This document shows positions 7,992 through 16,965 of a stretch of 64,000 bases of DNA, piece by piece; the first letter of the stretch is position 1; the number at the start of each line of letters is the position of its first letter. The notes beneath the pieces are model-generated. The model searched no databases. It was not told the origin of the DNA and worked only from the letters and a program-made list of their open reading frames with translations. The stretch comes from Planctomycetota bacterium (GTDB taxonomy: Bacteria > Planctomycetota > Planctomycetia > Planctomycetales > Planctomycetaceae): the NCBI GenBank assembly GCA_027618475.1, contig JAQCEJ010000011.1:26234-90233 (forward strand). Reading direction: 5' to 3'. The position numbers and the translations under genes are program-made.

Positions 7992-9620
7992 ATGAAGTCC
8001 GTTATCACAGTTTTCGTCGCACTCATCGGCCTGTTGACAATTTCGACGCTGCGTGCAGACGACGAGGCCGTCCCCCAACCAACGCGTCTCACCAAATCCT
8101 ACTTCTCGAAGTTTTTCCTTCGTTTCTCGCCCGATGGATCGCACATCGCCTACAGCACGCATTACGCCAATCGCCGCGCGTCGAATCAGATTCTTGTCGG
8201 TATGCGGCTGATGAAAGCCGACGGCACTGACGACAAACGCATCCTGACGGAATACGACAGTCGCGTGCAGATGCAGGAACATCCCTGCTGGTCCCCCGAT
8301 GGCAAACATCTCTTAATCTCCGGCGGCGGGAACGACACGGGCAATTCGTCCAAAGACGTGCACATCGCCGACGTCGACGAGATGTTCGACATCAGCAACT
8401 TGCGAAAAGTTGTCCCCGGCGACGGCGTCACTCTGGGCGAAGAGCCCTGTTATTCGCCCGATGGAGAACACATTCTTGTCTCCACGCCGTCCGAACAGCT
8501 TTTTATCTTCGACGCCGACGGTAAGAATCAATCGAAACTCGTGCAGGTTGATGGCCTGTATTGTCATCAACCCGACTGGTCGCCCGATGGAGAGTGGATT
8601 GCGTTCGCCTCCGATCGCGACGGAAATATCGAGATTTACAAGGTCCGCTGGGACGGAACCGAATTGACGCGACTGACCGAAGCCGAAGGGATCGACGCCC
8701 GCCCCCGCTGGTCGCCCGACGGAGAGTGGATTCTCTTTACCTCCAATCGCAGCGGTAATATGGATCTGCACGTGATGCGGCACGACGGCAGCCTTGTGCA
8801 GAATCTGACGAATCATCCTGCGCTGGATGACCAGGCCGATTGGCATCCTAATGGCGAATCGATCGCTTTCGTGTCGATGCGCGACGGCGGTTACGATGTG
8901 TATTCAATTCGCGTCCCGAAAGAGTTACGCGTTTCACCCGATCCCCCTCCGAGCACCCGTCCTACGAAATCGACCGGCGATCTGGTCGCCTATTATTCGT
9001 TCGACCGTGTGATCGACGGCAACCTCGTTCGAGATCAGATCGGACGCAATCACATGTCGGTCTTCGATGCCCAGTTGGTTGAACAAAACGGACATAGCGC
9101 CCTCGAATTCGACGGCGAGAAATCTTACGGCGTCTGCGGCAACGGTGCCGACCTGCGACTCGGCGGACCGATGACGTTATCGTTCTGGGTGAAGCCCGCG
9201 AGCGATGCGGGCAATGGATATGTCATCTCGAAGCAGGCATGGAACGTCTATCTAGGGCAGGGGGTGCCGAACTTCGAAACCCGCGACGCGGCCAATGCCA
9301 ACTGGGACACGTTGCGCGGTGCAGCAGCGGTGCCGCTCGGCCAATGGTCGTTCATTACGGTTGTCTTCGATAAGGAGGGGGGCAAGCTGCTGATGTACGT
9401 CAACGGTCAGTTGATGAGCGAAAAAGAACGCACCGACGGCGAACTCGGCAACTACGCCGGCTCGCCGCTCGAAATCGGCCACTACGTCGCCTCGCGGACA
9501 CAGAAGTACAAGGGCCTGCTCGATGAGTTCCGCATCTACCGCGTCGCCCTTTCGGCGGAGAAGATTGCTCAAGAATTCGCAAGCCAGTCGGCGGAAGTGG
9601 GACTGCATATCGAAAAATAA
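7992..9620 (+). CDS. Secreted PD40/TolB-type propeller protein with C-terminal LamG domain
   Basis: A 542-residue protein from the ATG at 7992, which follows a GAGG site and opens a signal peptide (MKSVITVFVALIGLLTIS, cleavage near A22-D23). The track start at 7938 lies inside the hairpin repeat and is unlikely. Six WD40-like PD40 repeats fill about residues 35-330, each with a motif such as FSPDGSHIAY, CWSPDGKHLL, DWSPDGEWIAF and RWSPDGEWILF, as in the TolB propeller. A LamG/concanavalin-like domain follows (about 345-540; YYSFDRVIDGNLVRDQIG, LDEFRIYRVAL), usually a carbohydrate-binding module. The protein probably works outside the cytoplasm, perhaps in binding glycans. It is downstream of the DUF1501 gene and may be co-transcribed. 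Confidence 0.85.
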   Translation: MKSVITVFVALIGLLTISTLRADDEAVPQPTRLTKSYFSKFFLRFSPDGSHIAYSTHYANRRASNQILVGMRLMKADGTDDKRILTEYDSRVQMQEHPCWSPDGKHLLISGGGNDTGNSSKDVHIADVDEMFDISNLRKVVPGDGVTLGEEPCYSPDGEHILVSTPSEQLFIFDADGKNQSKLVQVDGLYCHQPDWSPDGEWIAFASDRDGNIEIYKVRWDGTELTRLTEAEGIDARPRWSPDGEWILFTSNRSGNMDLHVMRHDGSLVQNLTNHPALDDQADWHPNGESIAFVSMRDGGYDVYSIRVPKELRVSPDPPPSTRPTKSTGDLVAYYSFDRVIDGNLVRDQIGRNHMSVFDAQLVEQNGHSALEFDGEKSYGVCGNGADLRLGGPMTLSFWVKPASDAGNGYVISKQAWNVYLGQGVPNFETRDAANANWDTLRGAAAVPLGQWSFITVVFDKEGGKLLMYVNGQLMSEKERTDGELGNYAGSPLEIGHYVASRTQKYKGLLDEFRIYRVALSAEKIAQEFASQSAEVGLHIEK

Positions 9621-9758
9621 TACTCGTTTCCTGCGCCCCAAAATTTATCCACTTGGGTGGTCGCGTCGAATCCCCGAAGTTAACATACGGCTTGGTTTTT
9701 TTCGAGTTTTTAACTCGCATGAACGCTCGTAGCATAAATCCAGGGGATGAGTCCAACC

Positions 9759-11423
9759 ATGATGGATCGAAACGCGAATCGAACTACATTGTATCTACTT
9801 GCGATAACTGTTTTTTGTTTTGCGATCATCGAAATGACCGCCGCGCAAGACGATCCTCAAGTTGAATTAGTCGCCCACTTCCCCCTTCGATCCAACGCCA
9901 AGGATTCATCCGACTCGAAAAATCACGGCAAGGCCGTCGATGTGCGGTTTAGTGATAACGCCGCCGGGTTCGATGGCCGAAAAAGCCAAATCACCCTCCC
10001 CGACAGCGACTCCCTCGACTTCAGCACCAAAAATTTCAGCCTCTCGCTGTGGGTGCATACCGAGGCAGAACTCGATGACGTGCTCGGGGATCTCGTCAAC
10101 AAGTACGATCCCGTGACGCGAAAAGGATTTAATCTCTCGATCAAACATCACGCAGGTGTCACCGGCAGTCAGTCGAACTATCGGCATCTGCATTTTGGCA
10201 TCGATGACGGCAAGCAAGAAGCCGAATGGCGCGATGAGGGACGACCCGGCCAATCCCTTTTCGTCCATTCGATGTGCGTGCACGATGAGGAATTGTATGT
10301 GGGGACGGTCGAAGGGCAGACCAATAAAGATCAGGGGCACGTTTTTCGCTATCGGGGCGACGGAGAATGGGAAGACCTCGGCGCTCCCTGGAAAAGCAAC
10401 GGCGTGACGGCGATGGCCAGTTACAACGGCCATCTGTACGTCGGCGTCTCGCGCGTGTTGCTACATTATTCGGGGCTCGAACCGACCATCGCCCATCACA
10501 TCGGCGGCAAGGTCTTTCGCTACGAAAACGGCGAATGGGTCGATCTCGGCCAACTGCTCGGTGTCGACGGCGTCAATGGCATGGCGATCTTTCGTGGCAA
10601 ATTGCATATCACCGGGTTTTATCAGCCCGCGATGTTTCGCTACGAAGGTGGAACCGAATGGACCTCGCTCGGTTCACCCGACGGCATGCGGCCCGAAGCC
10701 CTCTGCGTTTACAACGGCGCAATCTACGCCACCGGTTACGATGAAGGTGCCGTCTATCGATTCGACGGCGAGAACTGGAGTCGTGCCGGTACGCTTGGCG
10801 ACGCCACTCAAATCTACGGGCTCGTCGTTCACGAAGGAAAACTGTTCGCCGGAAGCTGGCCCGCGGGGACGGTCTATCGCTACGAGGGGGACGACACATG
10901 GGTAAGCACCGGTCGGCTCGGTACTGCAGAAGAGGTAATGGGACCGAACGTCTATAATGGCAAGCTCTACGCCGGCACGTTGCCGATGGCAGAGATTTTT
11001 CGATATGACGGCGATGAACACTGGAATTCGGTCGGTCGCGTCGATTTCACCCCCGACGTGATCTATCGCCGAGCGTGGTCGATGGCCGTTTACAAGGGGC
11101 GGCTCTGGTCGGGGACATTGCCTTCGGGGCACGTCCGTTCGTTTGAAGCGGGGGTGAACGCAACGTACGATCGCGAACTTCCTTCCGGCTGGCGGCACAT
11201 CGCCGCAGTCCGCGAGACCGATCGCCTGAAGTTATATGTCGACGGCGCATGCGTTGCCGAGTCGCGAGAATTCGATGGCAACCAATACGACATCAGCAAC
11301 GATGTCCCTTTGCGTTTTGGATTGGGGGCACATGATTATTTCAACGGACGGATGAAAGAGGTGCGAATTTACAGCCGTGCGCTCACCCCGACGCAGGTAA
11401 ACCAGTTAGCGAATCAGCAATAA
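9759..11423 (+). CDS. Secreted LamG protein with an inserted beta-propeller
   Basis: About 554 residues from the ATG at 9759; the in-frame ATG at 9747 directly abuts an AGGGG site that is better spaced for 9759. A signal peptide precedes AAQDDP. Residues about 25-140 look like the first half of a LamG domain (VAHFPLRSNAKDSSDSKNHG, NFSLSLWVH). Then come repeated blades such as GEWEDLG...GVTAMASYNGHLYVG, EWTSLGSP...YNGAIYATGYD and FDGENWSRAG, resembling a Kelch-like propeller. The C-terminus (about 475-550) returns to LamG: GWRHIAAVRETDRLKLYVDG and MKEVRIYSRALT. The propeller therefore seems inserted inside one LamG fold. The function is probably glycan or surface binding. Confidence 0.78.
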   Translation: MMDRNANRTTLYLLAITVFCFAIIEMTAAQDDPQVELVAHFPLRSNAKDSSDSKNHGKAVDVRFSDNAAGFDGRKSQITLPDSDSLDFSTKNFSLSLWVHTEAELDDVLGDLVNKYDPVTRKGFNLSIKHHAGVTGSQSNYRHLHFGIDDGKQEAEWRDEGRPGQSLFVHSMCVHDEELYVGTVEGQTNKDQGHVFRYRGDGEWEDLGAPWKSNGVTAMASYNGHLYVGVSRVLLHYSGLEPTIAHHIGGKVFRYENGEWVDLGQLLGVDGVNGMAIFRGKLHITGFYQPAMFRYEGGTEWTSLGSPDGMRPEALCVYNGAIYATGYDEGAVYRFDGENWSRAGTLGDATQIYGLVVHEGKLFAGSWPAGTVYRYEGDDTWVSTGRLGTAEEVMGPNVYNGKLYAGTLPMAEIFRYDGDEHWNSVGRVDFTPDVIYRRAWSMAVYKGRLWSGTLPSGHVRSFEAGVNATYDRELPSGWRHIAAVRETDRLKLYVDGACVAESREFDGNQYDISNDVPLRFGLGAHDYFNGRMKEVRIYSRALTPTQVNQLANQQ

Positions 11424-11713
11424 TCGTTTTCTGCTGCGGTTATTTGACCTGCTGAACGGTGAAACATACGCCGACAGGGTTTGGACGGAACCTGAAAACT
11501 CCCGGCGGGTAACTGGAAATCCACTCTCCGACTTGCTATCACATCAGGGAGCGAAGATTGCCGTTTATGTGAAGATTCCGATCTGACCGTTTCGATTCGT
11601 CCAGAGGCTTTCAGAAATGTCCGGCGGCAAGGGACGAAGGCGACTCGATGGTTCGTCATGATCGTGTGACAGAGAACTGGTTTTTCAACTGACATCTTGA
11701 AGGAGATCCGCGA

Positions 11714-12211
11714 ATGTCCATGTATATTGGTGAAGCGTTGGCAGGTGACGGCAATGAAGTCGCCCATATTGATTTGCTCATTGGCGATAAGAACGGCCCC
11801 GTCGGTGCTGCGTTTGCGAATGCACTTGCCGACCAGAAAGCCGGCCATAGCAATCTGCTCGCCGTGCTCACGCCGAATCTCGCCGTTAAACCGGCGACCG
11901 TCATGATCACCAAAGTGACGATCAAGGGGGCCAAGCAGGCCGTACAGATGTTTGGTCCGGCCCAGTACGCCGTTGCCAAGGCAGTTGCGGACAGCGTCGA
12001 AGAAGGGGTGATTCCCAAAGATCAGTGCGAAAACCTTGTGATCGTCTGTGGCGTGTTCATCCACTGGGAAGCCGAAGACGACAAGAAAATCTTCCAGTAC
12101 AACTACGAAGCGACGAAGCTCTCGATCGCCCGTGCGATGAAGAACGAACCGTCGACCGACGAAATGCTTTCCAAGAAAGCGGGAGCATCGCACCCGTTCT
12201 ATGCCGGGTAA
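11714..12211 (+). CDS. fae: Formaldehyde-activating enzyme
   Basis: A 165-residue protein with the diagnostic N-terminus [21 protein letters not shown]18 corresponds to the catalytic histidine of characterised Fae. Further family signatures are [33 protein letters not shown] and [13 protein letters not shown]. Fae condenses formaldehyde with tetrahydromethanopterin (H4MPT) to methylene-H4MPT in the cytoplasm. An AAGGAG site lies about 8 bases upstream. It is the first gene of a C1 set; mtdB follows after a 156-base gap holding a strong hairpin. H4MPT genes in planctomycetes are known; their physiological role (formaldehyde oxidation or detoxification) remains debated. Confidence 0.96.
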   Translation: MSMYIGEALAGDGNEVAHIDLLIGDKNGPVGAAFANALADQKAGHSNLLAVLTPNLAVKPATVMITKVTIKGAKQAVQMFGPAQYAVAKAVADSVEEGVIPKDQCENLVIVCGVFIHWEAEDDKKIFQYNYEATKLSIARAMKNEPSTDEMLSKKAGASHPFYAG

Positions 12212-12255
12212 TTTCGAGTTCGGCAGGGAAGACTTTTTTCGAAATCATCGGCCAT

Positions 12256-12289
12256 CGCGTACCATCTCCCCAGAGGCTGATGGTACGCG
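12256..12289 (+). terminator. Strong hairpin between fae and mtdB
   Basis: CGCGTACCATC and its exact reverse complement GATGGTACGCG form an 11-bp stem around a 12-base loop, 45 bases after the fae stop and 79 bases before mtdB. No clear T-tract follows, so it may be a partial terminator or an mRNA-stabilising 3' hairpin giving more fae than mtdB product. Confidence 0.5.
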
Positions 12290-12367
12290 GTGTCGTTTGG
12301 TGTCGACATCGGCGAACTCATATCAGGCGTTTTCATCGGCCATTGAACCGTGTGACAGACATGCCAG

Positions 12368-13237
12368 GTGACTCCCATTAAACGCATACTCGTTCAATTC
12401 GATACGGATATTTCCCCCAGCGTGTTCGATCGTGTCGTCGCTGTCGATGCCGATTGCGATCACATCTTCAGCTATGGCGGGGTTGTTCCTGACACTGTGG
12501 TACCGCATGTCTACGGTGCCATCTTTACGCGCGGCCCTGATGATCTCAAGCAGACCGCCCTATTCATCGGGGGGAGCAATGTTGCCGCCGGTGAGAAATT
12601 GTGGGAAACGATTCTCGGTTCATTTCTAGGGCCGCTGCGGTGTTCCGTGATGATGGATTCAAACGGATCGAATACCACGGCTGCGGCCGCGGTACTTTCG
12701 GCTGCAAAACATGTTTCACTCCAGGGAAGCCGCGCACTGGTTCTTGGAGGGACCGGTCCTGTTGGCCTTCGTGTCGCTCAACTCTTAGCGCTGGAAGGAG
12801 CAAGTGTTCAACTCGGTTCTCGGACCCAGACTAAAGCGTCGGATGCCTGTGGGCGGCTGAAGGAACTCATTCCCGATGCCAATGTCGAGCCCCTCGCATG
12901 GGAGGCGTCTCAGCCCCCGCTTGAAGCATGCAACGACGTACAAATCGTGATCGCGGCTGGTGCCGCTGGCGCCGAGTTGATCTCTCAAGAGGACTTGTCG
13001 CGATTGAGTCATGTTCAGGTTGCGATCGATTTAAATGCCGTCCCTCCAGCGGGTTTGGGGGGAATAAAGGCGACCGACAAGGCAAAGCAGCGAGATCGAC
13101 TGGTCTGTTACGGTGCGGTCGGCGTCGGTGGGTTGAAAATGAAGATCCATAAGGCCGCGATCAGAAAACTGTTCGAATCGAACGACCAGCTTCTGGAAAC
13201 GATACAAATCTACAAACTCGGCCAGTCGCTGACGTGA
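12368..13237 (+). CDS. mtdB: NAD(P)-dependent methylene-H4MPT dehydrogenase
   Basis: A 289-residue protein starting at GTG. The N-terminal part (KRILVQFDTDISPSVFDRVVAVDADCDHIFSYGGV) and SVMMDSNGSNTTAAAAV are typical of methylene-tetrahydromethanopterin dehydrogenases. A Rossmann nucleotide-binding loop, VLGGTGPVGLRVAQLLA, lies at about residues 125-141. The enzyme oxidises methylene-H4MPT to methenyl-H4MPT, the step after Fae. The symbol mtdB rather than mtdA rests on context (H4MPT genes around it) and general similarity. No strong ribosome-binding site is seen before the GTG. The later enzymes of the pathway (mch, fhc) are not in this window. Confidence 0.88.
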   Translation: MTPIKRILVQFDTDISPSVFDRVVAVDADCDHIFSYGGVVPDTVVPHVYGAIFTRGPDDLKQTALFIGGSNVAAGEKLWETILGSFLGPLRCSVMMDSNGSNTTAAAAVLSAAKHVSLQGSRALVLGGTGPVGLRVAQLLALEGASVQLGSRTQTKASDACGRLKELIPDANVEPLAWEASQPPLEACNDVQIVIAAGAAGAELISQEDLSRLSHVQVAIDLNAVPPAGLGGIKATDKAKQRDRLVCYGAVGVGGLKMKIHKAAIRKLFESNDQLLETIQIYKLGQSLT

Positions 13238-13569
13238 GCCCTTTCGCTGTAATCTTTTATTAGAAAAAGGTTACGAGCCGATTGTATTTTTTTCAACGCT
13301 CCGACAGTCGTAGGGCCCGCATCCCCCGACTCGTTCAAATTCAACTTGCCGTGAATTTGGAATTTCGGTATTTCTACGCCCGTTTCACTCCTCGCGACTC
13401 ATTTCGATTCGCACAAACTCCTGATCCATCAACGAAAAGTTGCAATACAACACTTGCAGCAAAGACTCACACCGCGTCTCACGTGGTGCACCGCGCGAGT
13501 CTGTCTCGCGATTGAATTCTCAATTTCATTACATTTGTAGCACACCATTAGCGATTTCAGGATAATCTT
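13238..13569. other. Intergenic region before bamA
   Basis: A 332-base stretch without a convincing gene. The 77-aa ORF at 13282 has no recognisable features. There is an AT-rich segment near 13505-13550 just upstream of bamA, but no promoter I can defend. Confidence 0.4.
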
Positions 13570-16209
13570 TTGGTCCGCAGGTCGCCTCGTGAACTCAGAA
13601 GTGTCGCACCTGTCACTTCATTGAAACCCGTACGCCGGCACGGTTGGAGCCACTGGCAATGGATGGTCCGCGCCGTGATCGTCGCCGTGCTGTTCGCCGT
13701 GGGGATCGGTTACAGTAAGAGTCGGATTCAAGGACAGGAATCGTCGCGAGAAGAGGATCTTCGTACGCCCTCCGAAGAACAGCTGGAAGATCCACTTAAG
13801 TTACCGGTCGTCGGTATCGTATTTGAAGGAAACACAAGCATTCCCGATGCGGCGATGCTCAAGTACATCAAAACACCGATCGGTCGCCCCGCCACCGTAC
13901 AGCAGATTCGTGACGACGCGAAAGCGCTGTATAACACACGCTGGTTTTTGAATGTCGAACCCCGTACGCGGTCTACAACACGAGGGATCGTTCTTGTCTT
14001 CCATGTCAACGAACGCCCTGTGGTTGAGAGGGTCGTCATCCAAGGCAACAATAAGATCAAAGAAAAACATCTGCGGGCTCTCACAGGATTGAAAAAGGGG
14101 TCGCCATTCGATGTCAGCGCCAATCGGCAATCTGTGCGGCGAATCGAAAATCACTATCGCGAGAAGGGGTATTATTTTCGCAAGGTTAAACTCGTCAAAG
14201 GGGGAGATCCCGAAGACCGCGAAGTGATCATCGAAATTGAAGAAGGCCCCAAGGTTCTGGTTGGCAACGTCAAATTCATCGGAAATGAGTCGTTCAGCGG
14301 CCCGTTGCTCAAAACGAAGATCATGACCAAACTGGCCATGTTTCGAATTCCCGGGACGAAAGTTGCCTTTCTGGGAGGACTCTACGACCCGTCGAGTATA
14401 CCGAACGATGTCGCCTCACTGAAGGAATATTACAACAGCCTCGGATATTTCGATGCGACGATCGAACCCGACGTCGTCTTTTCTGAAGATAAGTCGCGGG
14501 TGTTCCTCAATTACCACATCCATGAAGGGGAACGATATCGTGTCCGGTCGACGACGCTCATCGGTAATAGCGCACTCAATCATGACGAATTACGCGAGGA
14601 AGCCAAACTTCACGACGGGGATTTTTTCAATGCCCGTTTCTTAAATCACGATATCGAGAAAATGCGTGCGAAGTACGGAGAACAGGGGCGTCTCTTTGCC
14701 GATGTCAAAGCGGTCCCCCGGTTTCTGGAACAACCTGGCGAAATCGATCTCGAACTGCAAATCGACGAAGACAAACCGTATCGCATTCGCAAAATCAATG
14801 TTCATATTCGTGGCGAATATCCGCATACCAAAGATACCGTTGCCATTCAGCGTATGCTCGTCAATCCAGGTGACCTGGCCAACCCGAATCTCATCAAGGC
14901 TTCGCAACGTCGGCTCGAAGGGGCACAGGTCTTCGAACGGGGAGGGGAACTGGGTCCGCGCATCGATATTCAGCGAGTCGAGGAGCCGGCTGTACCCGAT
15001 CTGCAACTTGTCGGTGCCGAGACCGCAGTCAGAGGTCAAACGACGGATTCCCCGATCCCGCAACCACAAAACCCGATTTACGGGACAAGTCCGCAGGGGG
15101 ATCCGTTCAGCAATCCGCTATTTCAAGAAACCGAACCCCCCGGCTGGGTCGATCTCGATGTCGGCCTCTCCGAAGCGCGGACCGGGCGATTGATGTTCGG
15201 CGTTGGCGTCAACAGCGACAACGGCGTCGTGGGCTCGTTCGTCCTCGAAGAAACCAATTTCGATATCCTTCGTCCGCCGACGAGTCCCGGCGATCTCTTT
15301 AACGGGACGGCATGGCGCGGCGGCGGTCAACAGTTTCGATTGGAAGCCGTTCCCGGAAACCTGGTCAGCCGATACATGTTGAGCTGGACCGATCCCTATT
15401 TCATGGATACCAATTACAGCGTCACCACCAGTGGCTTCTACTTTAACCGCTTTTATCCCGACTGGGACGAAGAGCGGCTCGGTGGCCGCATCGGAGTCGG
15501 ACGTCAGTTAACGCAACAGATTTCGGTGAATTTCGCCCTGCGTCTTGAAGATGTGACGCTCTCGAATCCGGATATTCCCACGCCGAATATTGTTACCAAG
15601 GCGGTCGGTTCCAACTTTCTCTCGACGGCCCGCGTCGGTATTGCTCATGATACTCGGGACGCTCCGTTCCTTCCTGCCGCCGGACACTTGCTGCAATTTA
15701 ACGTCGAACAGGCATTCGGTGACTTTGTCTATCCGCGACTCGAAGCGGACGGAAGCCAGTTCTTTACATTGTATTCGCGTCCCGATGGTGGCGGACGTCA
15801 CATTCTGTCGGTCAACGGACACCTCGGTTGGACGGATAACGATACGCCTGTGTTCGAACGCTACTTTGCAGGTGGTTTTCAAACCTTCCGCGGGTTCGCC
15901 TTCCGCGGTGTATCGCCCGAACAGACCGGGACGAAAATCGGTGGTCGTTTTCTCGCACTGGGAGGTCTGGAATACATGGCCCCCATTACGGCAGACGACA
16001 AGATTCAGGCGGTCGCATTCACCGACTTTGGTAGCGTCGAGAATACCGTGACGCTCGACAATTTTCGGATGTCGATCGGTGCCGGCCTGAGATTAACCGT
16101 TCCGGCGATGGGACCGGCCCCCATTGCGCTCGACTTTGCGTATCCGATTCTTCACGAGGATTCAGACGAACGTCAGATCTTCAGCTTTTACGTTGGGTTC
16201 ACGCGGTAA
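13570..16209 (+). CDS. bamA: BamA/Omp85-family outer-membrane assembly protein
   Basis: An 879-residue protein if read from the TTG at 13570, which has an AGGA site 7 bases upstream; an in-frame ATG at 13663 (M32) would begin right at the hydrophobic signal MVRAVIVAVLFAVGIG. The periplasmic part holds about five POTRA-like domains (residues about 75-470), for example VVERVVIQGNNKIKEKHLRALTG and VLVGNVKFIGNESFSG. A Pro/Gln-rich linker (about 480-520) leads to a 16-strand-type barrel domain with FQTFRGFAFRGVSPEQTG and a C-terminus FSFYVGFTR. BamA inserts beta-barrel proteins into the outer membrane, so this supports a Gram-negative envelope. It lies between mtdB and the DUF447/mptG pair, an unexpected place for an envelope gene. 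Confidence 0.92.
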   Translation: MVRRSPRELRSVAPVTSLKPVRRHGWSHWQWMVRAVIVAVLFAVGIGYSKSRIQGQESSREEDLRTPSEEQLEDPLKLPVVGIVFEGNTSIPDAAMLKYIKTPIGRPATVQQIRDDAKALYNTRWFLNVEPRTRSTTRGIVLVFHVNERPVVERVVIQGNNKIKEKHLRALTGLKKGSPFDVSANRQSVRRIENHYREKGYYFRKVKLVKGGDPEDREVIIEIEEGPKVLVGNVKFIGNESFSGPLLKTKIMTKLAMFRIPGTKVAFLGGLYDPSSIPNDVASLKEYYNSLGYFDATIEPDVVFSEDKSRVFLNYHIHEGERYRVRSTTLIGNSALNHDELREEAKLHDGDFFNARFLNHDIEKMRAKYGEQGRLFADVKAVPRFLEQPGEIDLELQIDEDKPYRIRKINVHIRGEYPHTKDTVAIQRMLVNPGDLANPNLIKASQRRLEGAQVFERGGELGPRIDIQRVEEPAVPDLQLVGAETAVRGQTTDSPIPQPQNPIYGTSPQGDPFSNPLFQETEPPGWVDLDVGLSEARTGRLMFGVGVNSDNGVVGSFVLEETNFDILRPPTSPGDLFNGTAWRGGGQQFRLEAVPGNLVSRYMLSWTDPYFMDTNYSVTTSGFYFNRFYPDWDEERLGGRIGVGRQLTQQISVNFALRLEDVTLSNPDIPTPNIVTKAVGSNFLSTARVGIAHDTRDAPFLPAAGHLLQFNVEQAFGDFVYPRLEADGSQFFTLYSRPDGGGRHILSVNGHLGWTDNDTPVFERYFAGGFQTFRGFAFRGVSPEQTGTKIGGRFLALGGLEYMAPITADDKIQAVAFTDFGSVENTVTLDNFRMSIGAGLRLTVPAMGPAPIALDFAYPILHEDSDERQIFSFYVGFTR

Positions 16210-16358
16210 CGACGGCGTTGCCATCGCCTGATACGATTGCCGGCTCACCGTCATCTTCAGTGGCGGCATTTCTTCTGAGACGATGCTGCGGTAAAATGGT
16301 CGTGATACACGCATCAACCTCGTACTGCATCGAATCCATTGGCTGAAGTGTGACGATC

Positions 16359-16961
16359 ATGCCGCTAATTCTCGAAGGAATTGTGACGACTCAGAATTCG
16401 GAAGGGGTGTTGAATATCGCTCCGATGGGTCCGTTGGTCGATGAAGATCTGACGAGTTTTACTTTTCGCCCCTTTGAATCGTCGCAGACGTATCAGAATC
16501 TAAAGCGGTCACGTCAGGGGGTGTTTCATGTCATTGACGACGTTTACCTGATAGCGCAAGGTGCAATTGATCGCTGGTTGGAATCGCCGGAGACATTTTC
16601 CGCCGAAACAATATCCGGTCGCGTGTTGTCATCGGCCTGCCGCTGGTATGAATTCGAAATCGTCGAACTGCGTGATGAATCTCCACGCAGCACCATGACG
16701 GCACGGGTGTTACACCAGGGTAAACGGCACGATTTTTGGGGATTCAATCGTGCGAAACACGCTGTGCTGGAAGCAGCGATTCTGGCGACGCGCGTGCATC
16801 TGCTCGATCCGCAAGAACTTCAGTCGGAATTCGAGCGATTGCAATTGATTGTCGCCAAGACCGCCGGGCCGCGAGAAGCCGCGGCGTTTGCTCTGTTGTT
16901 ATCGTATGTCACCGAACGCCTATCAGCGCCGACGGCGATCGATACTATGGCAAAGAGGTGA
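16359..16961 (+). CDS. DUF447 family protein (C1/H4MPT-associated)
   Basis: A 200-residue protein from the ATG at 16359; a GTG at 16350 would add three residues. It begins ILEGIVTTQNSEGVLNIAPMGPLVDED and continues with FRPFESSQTYQNLKRSRQGVFHV, resembling DUF447, a family with a flavin-reductase-like split barrel found in methanogens and H4MPT-using bacteria. The C-terminal helical part includes REAAAFALLLSYV. The stop is four bases before the GTG of the beta-RFAP synthase gene, so the two are almost certainly co-translated. A role in H4MPT biosynthesis or C1 transfer is inferred from context; the exact reaction is unknown. Confidence 0.8.
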   Translation: MPLILEGIVTTQNSEGVLNIAPMGPLVDEDLTSFTFRPFESSQTYQNLKRSRQGVFHVIDDVYLIAQGAIDRWLESPETFSAETISGRVLSSACRWYEFEIVELRDESPRSTMTARVLHQGKRHDFWGFNRAKHAVLEAAILATRVHLLDPQELQSEFERLQLIVAKTAGPREAAAFALLLSYVTERLSAPTAIDTMAKR

Positions 16962-16965
16962 AGTC

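Noticed and set aside
9703-9717. CGAGTT-TTT-AACTCG hairpin preceded by a T-run
   Set aside because: The T-run is on the wrong side for plus-strand termination, and the minus strand has no gene ending there.
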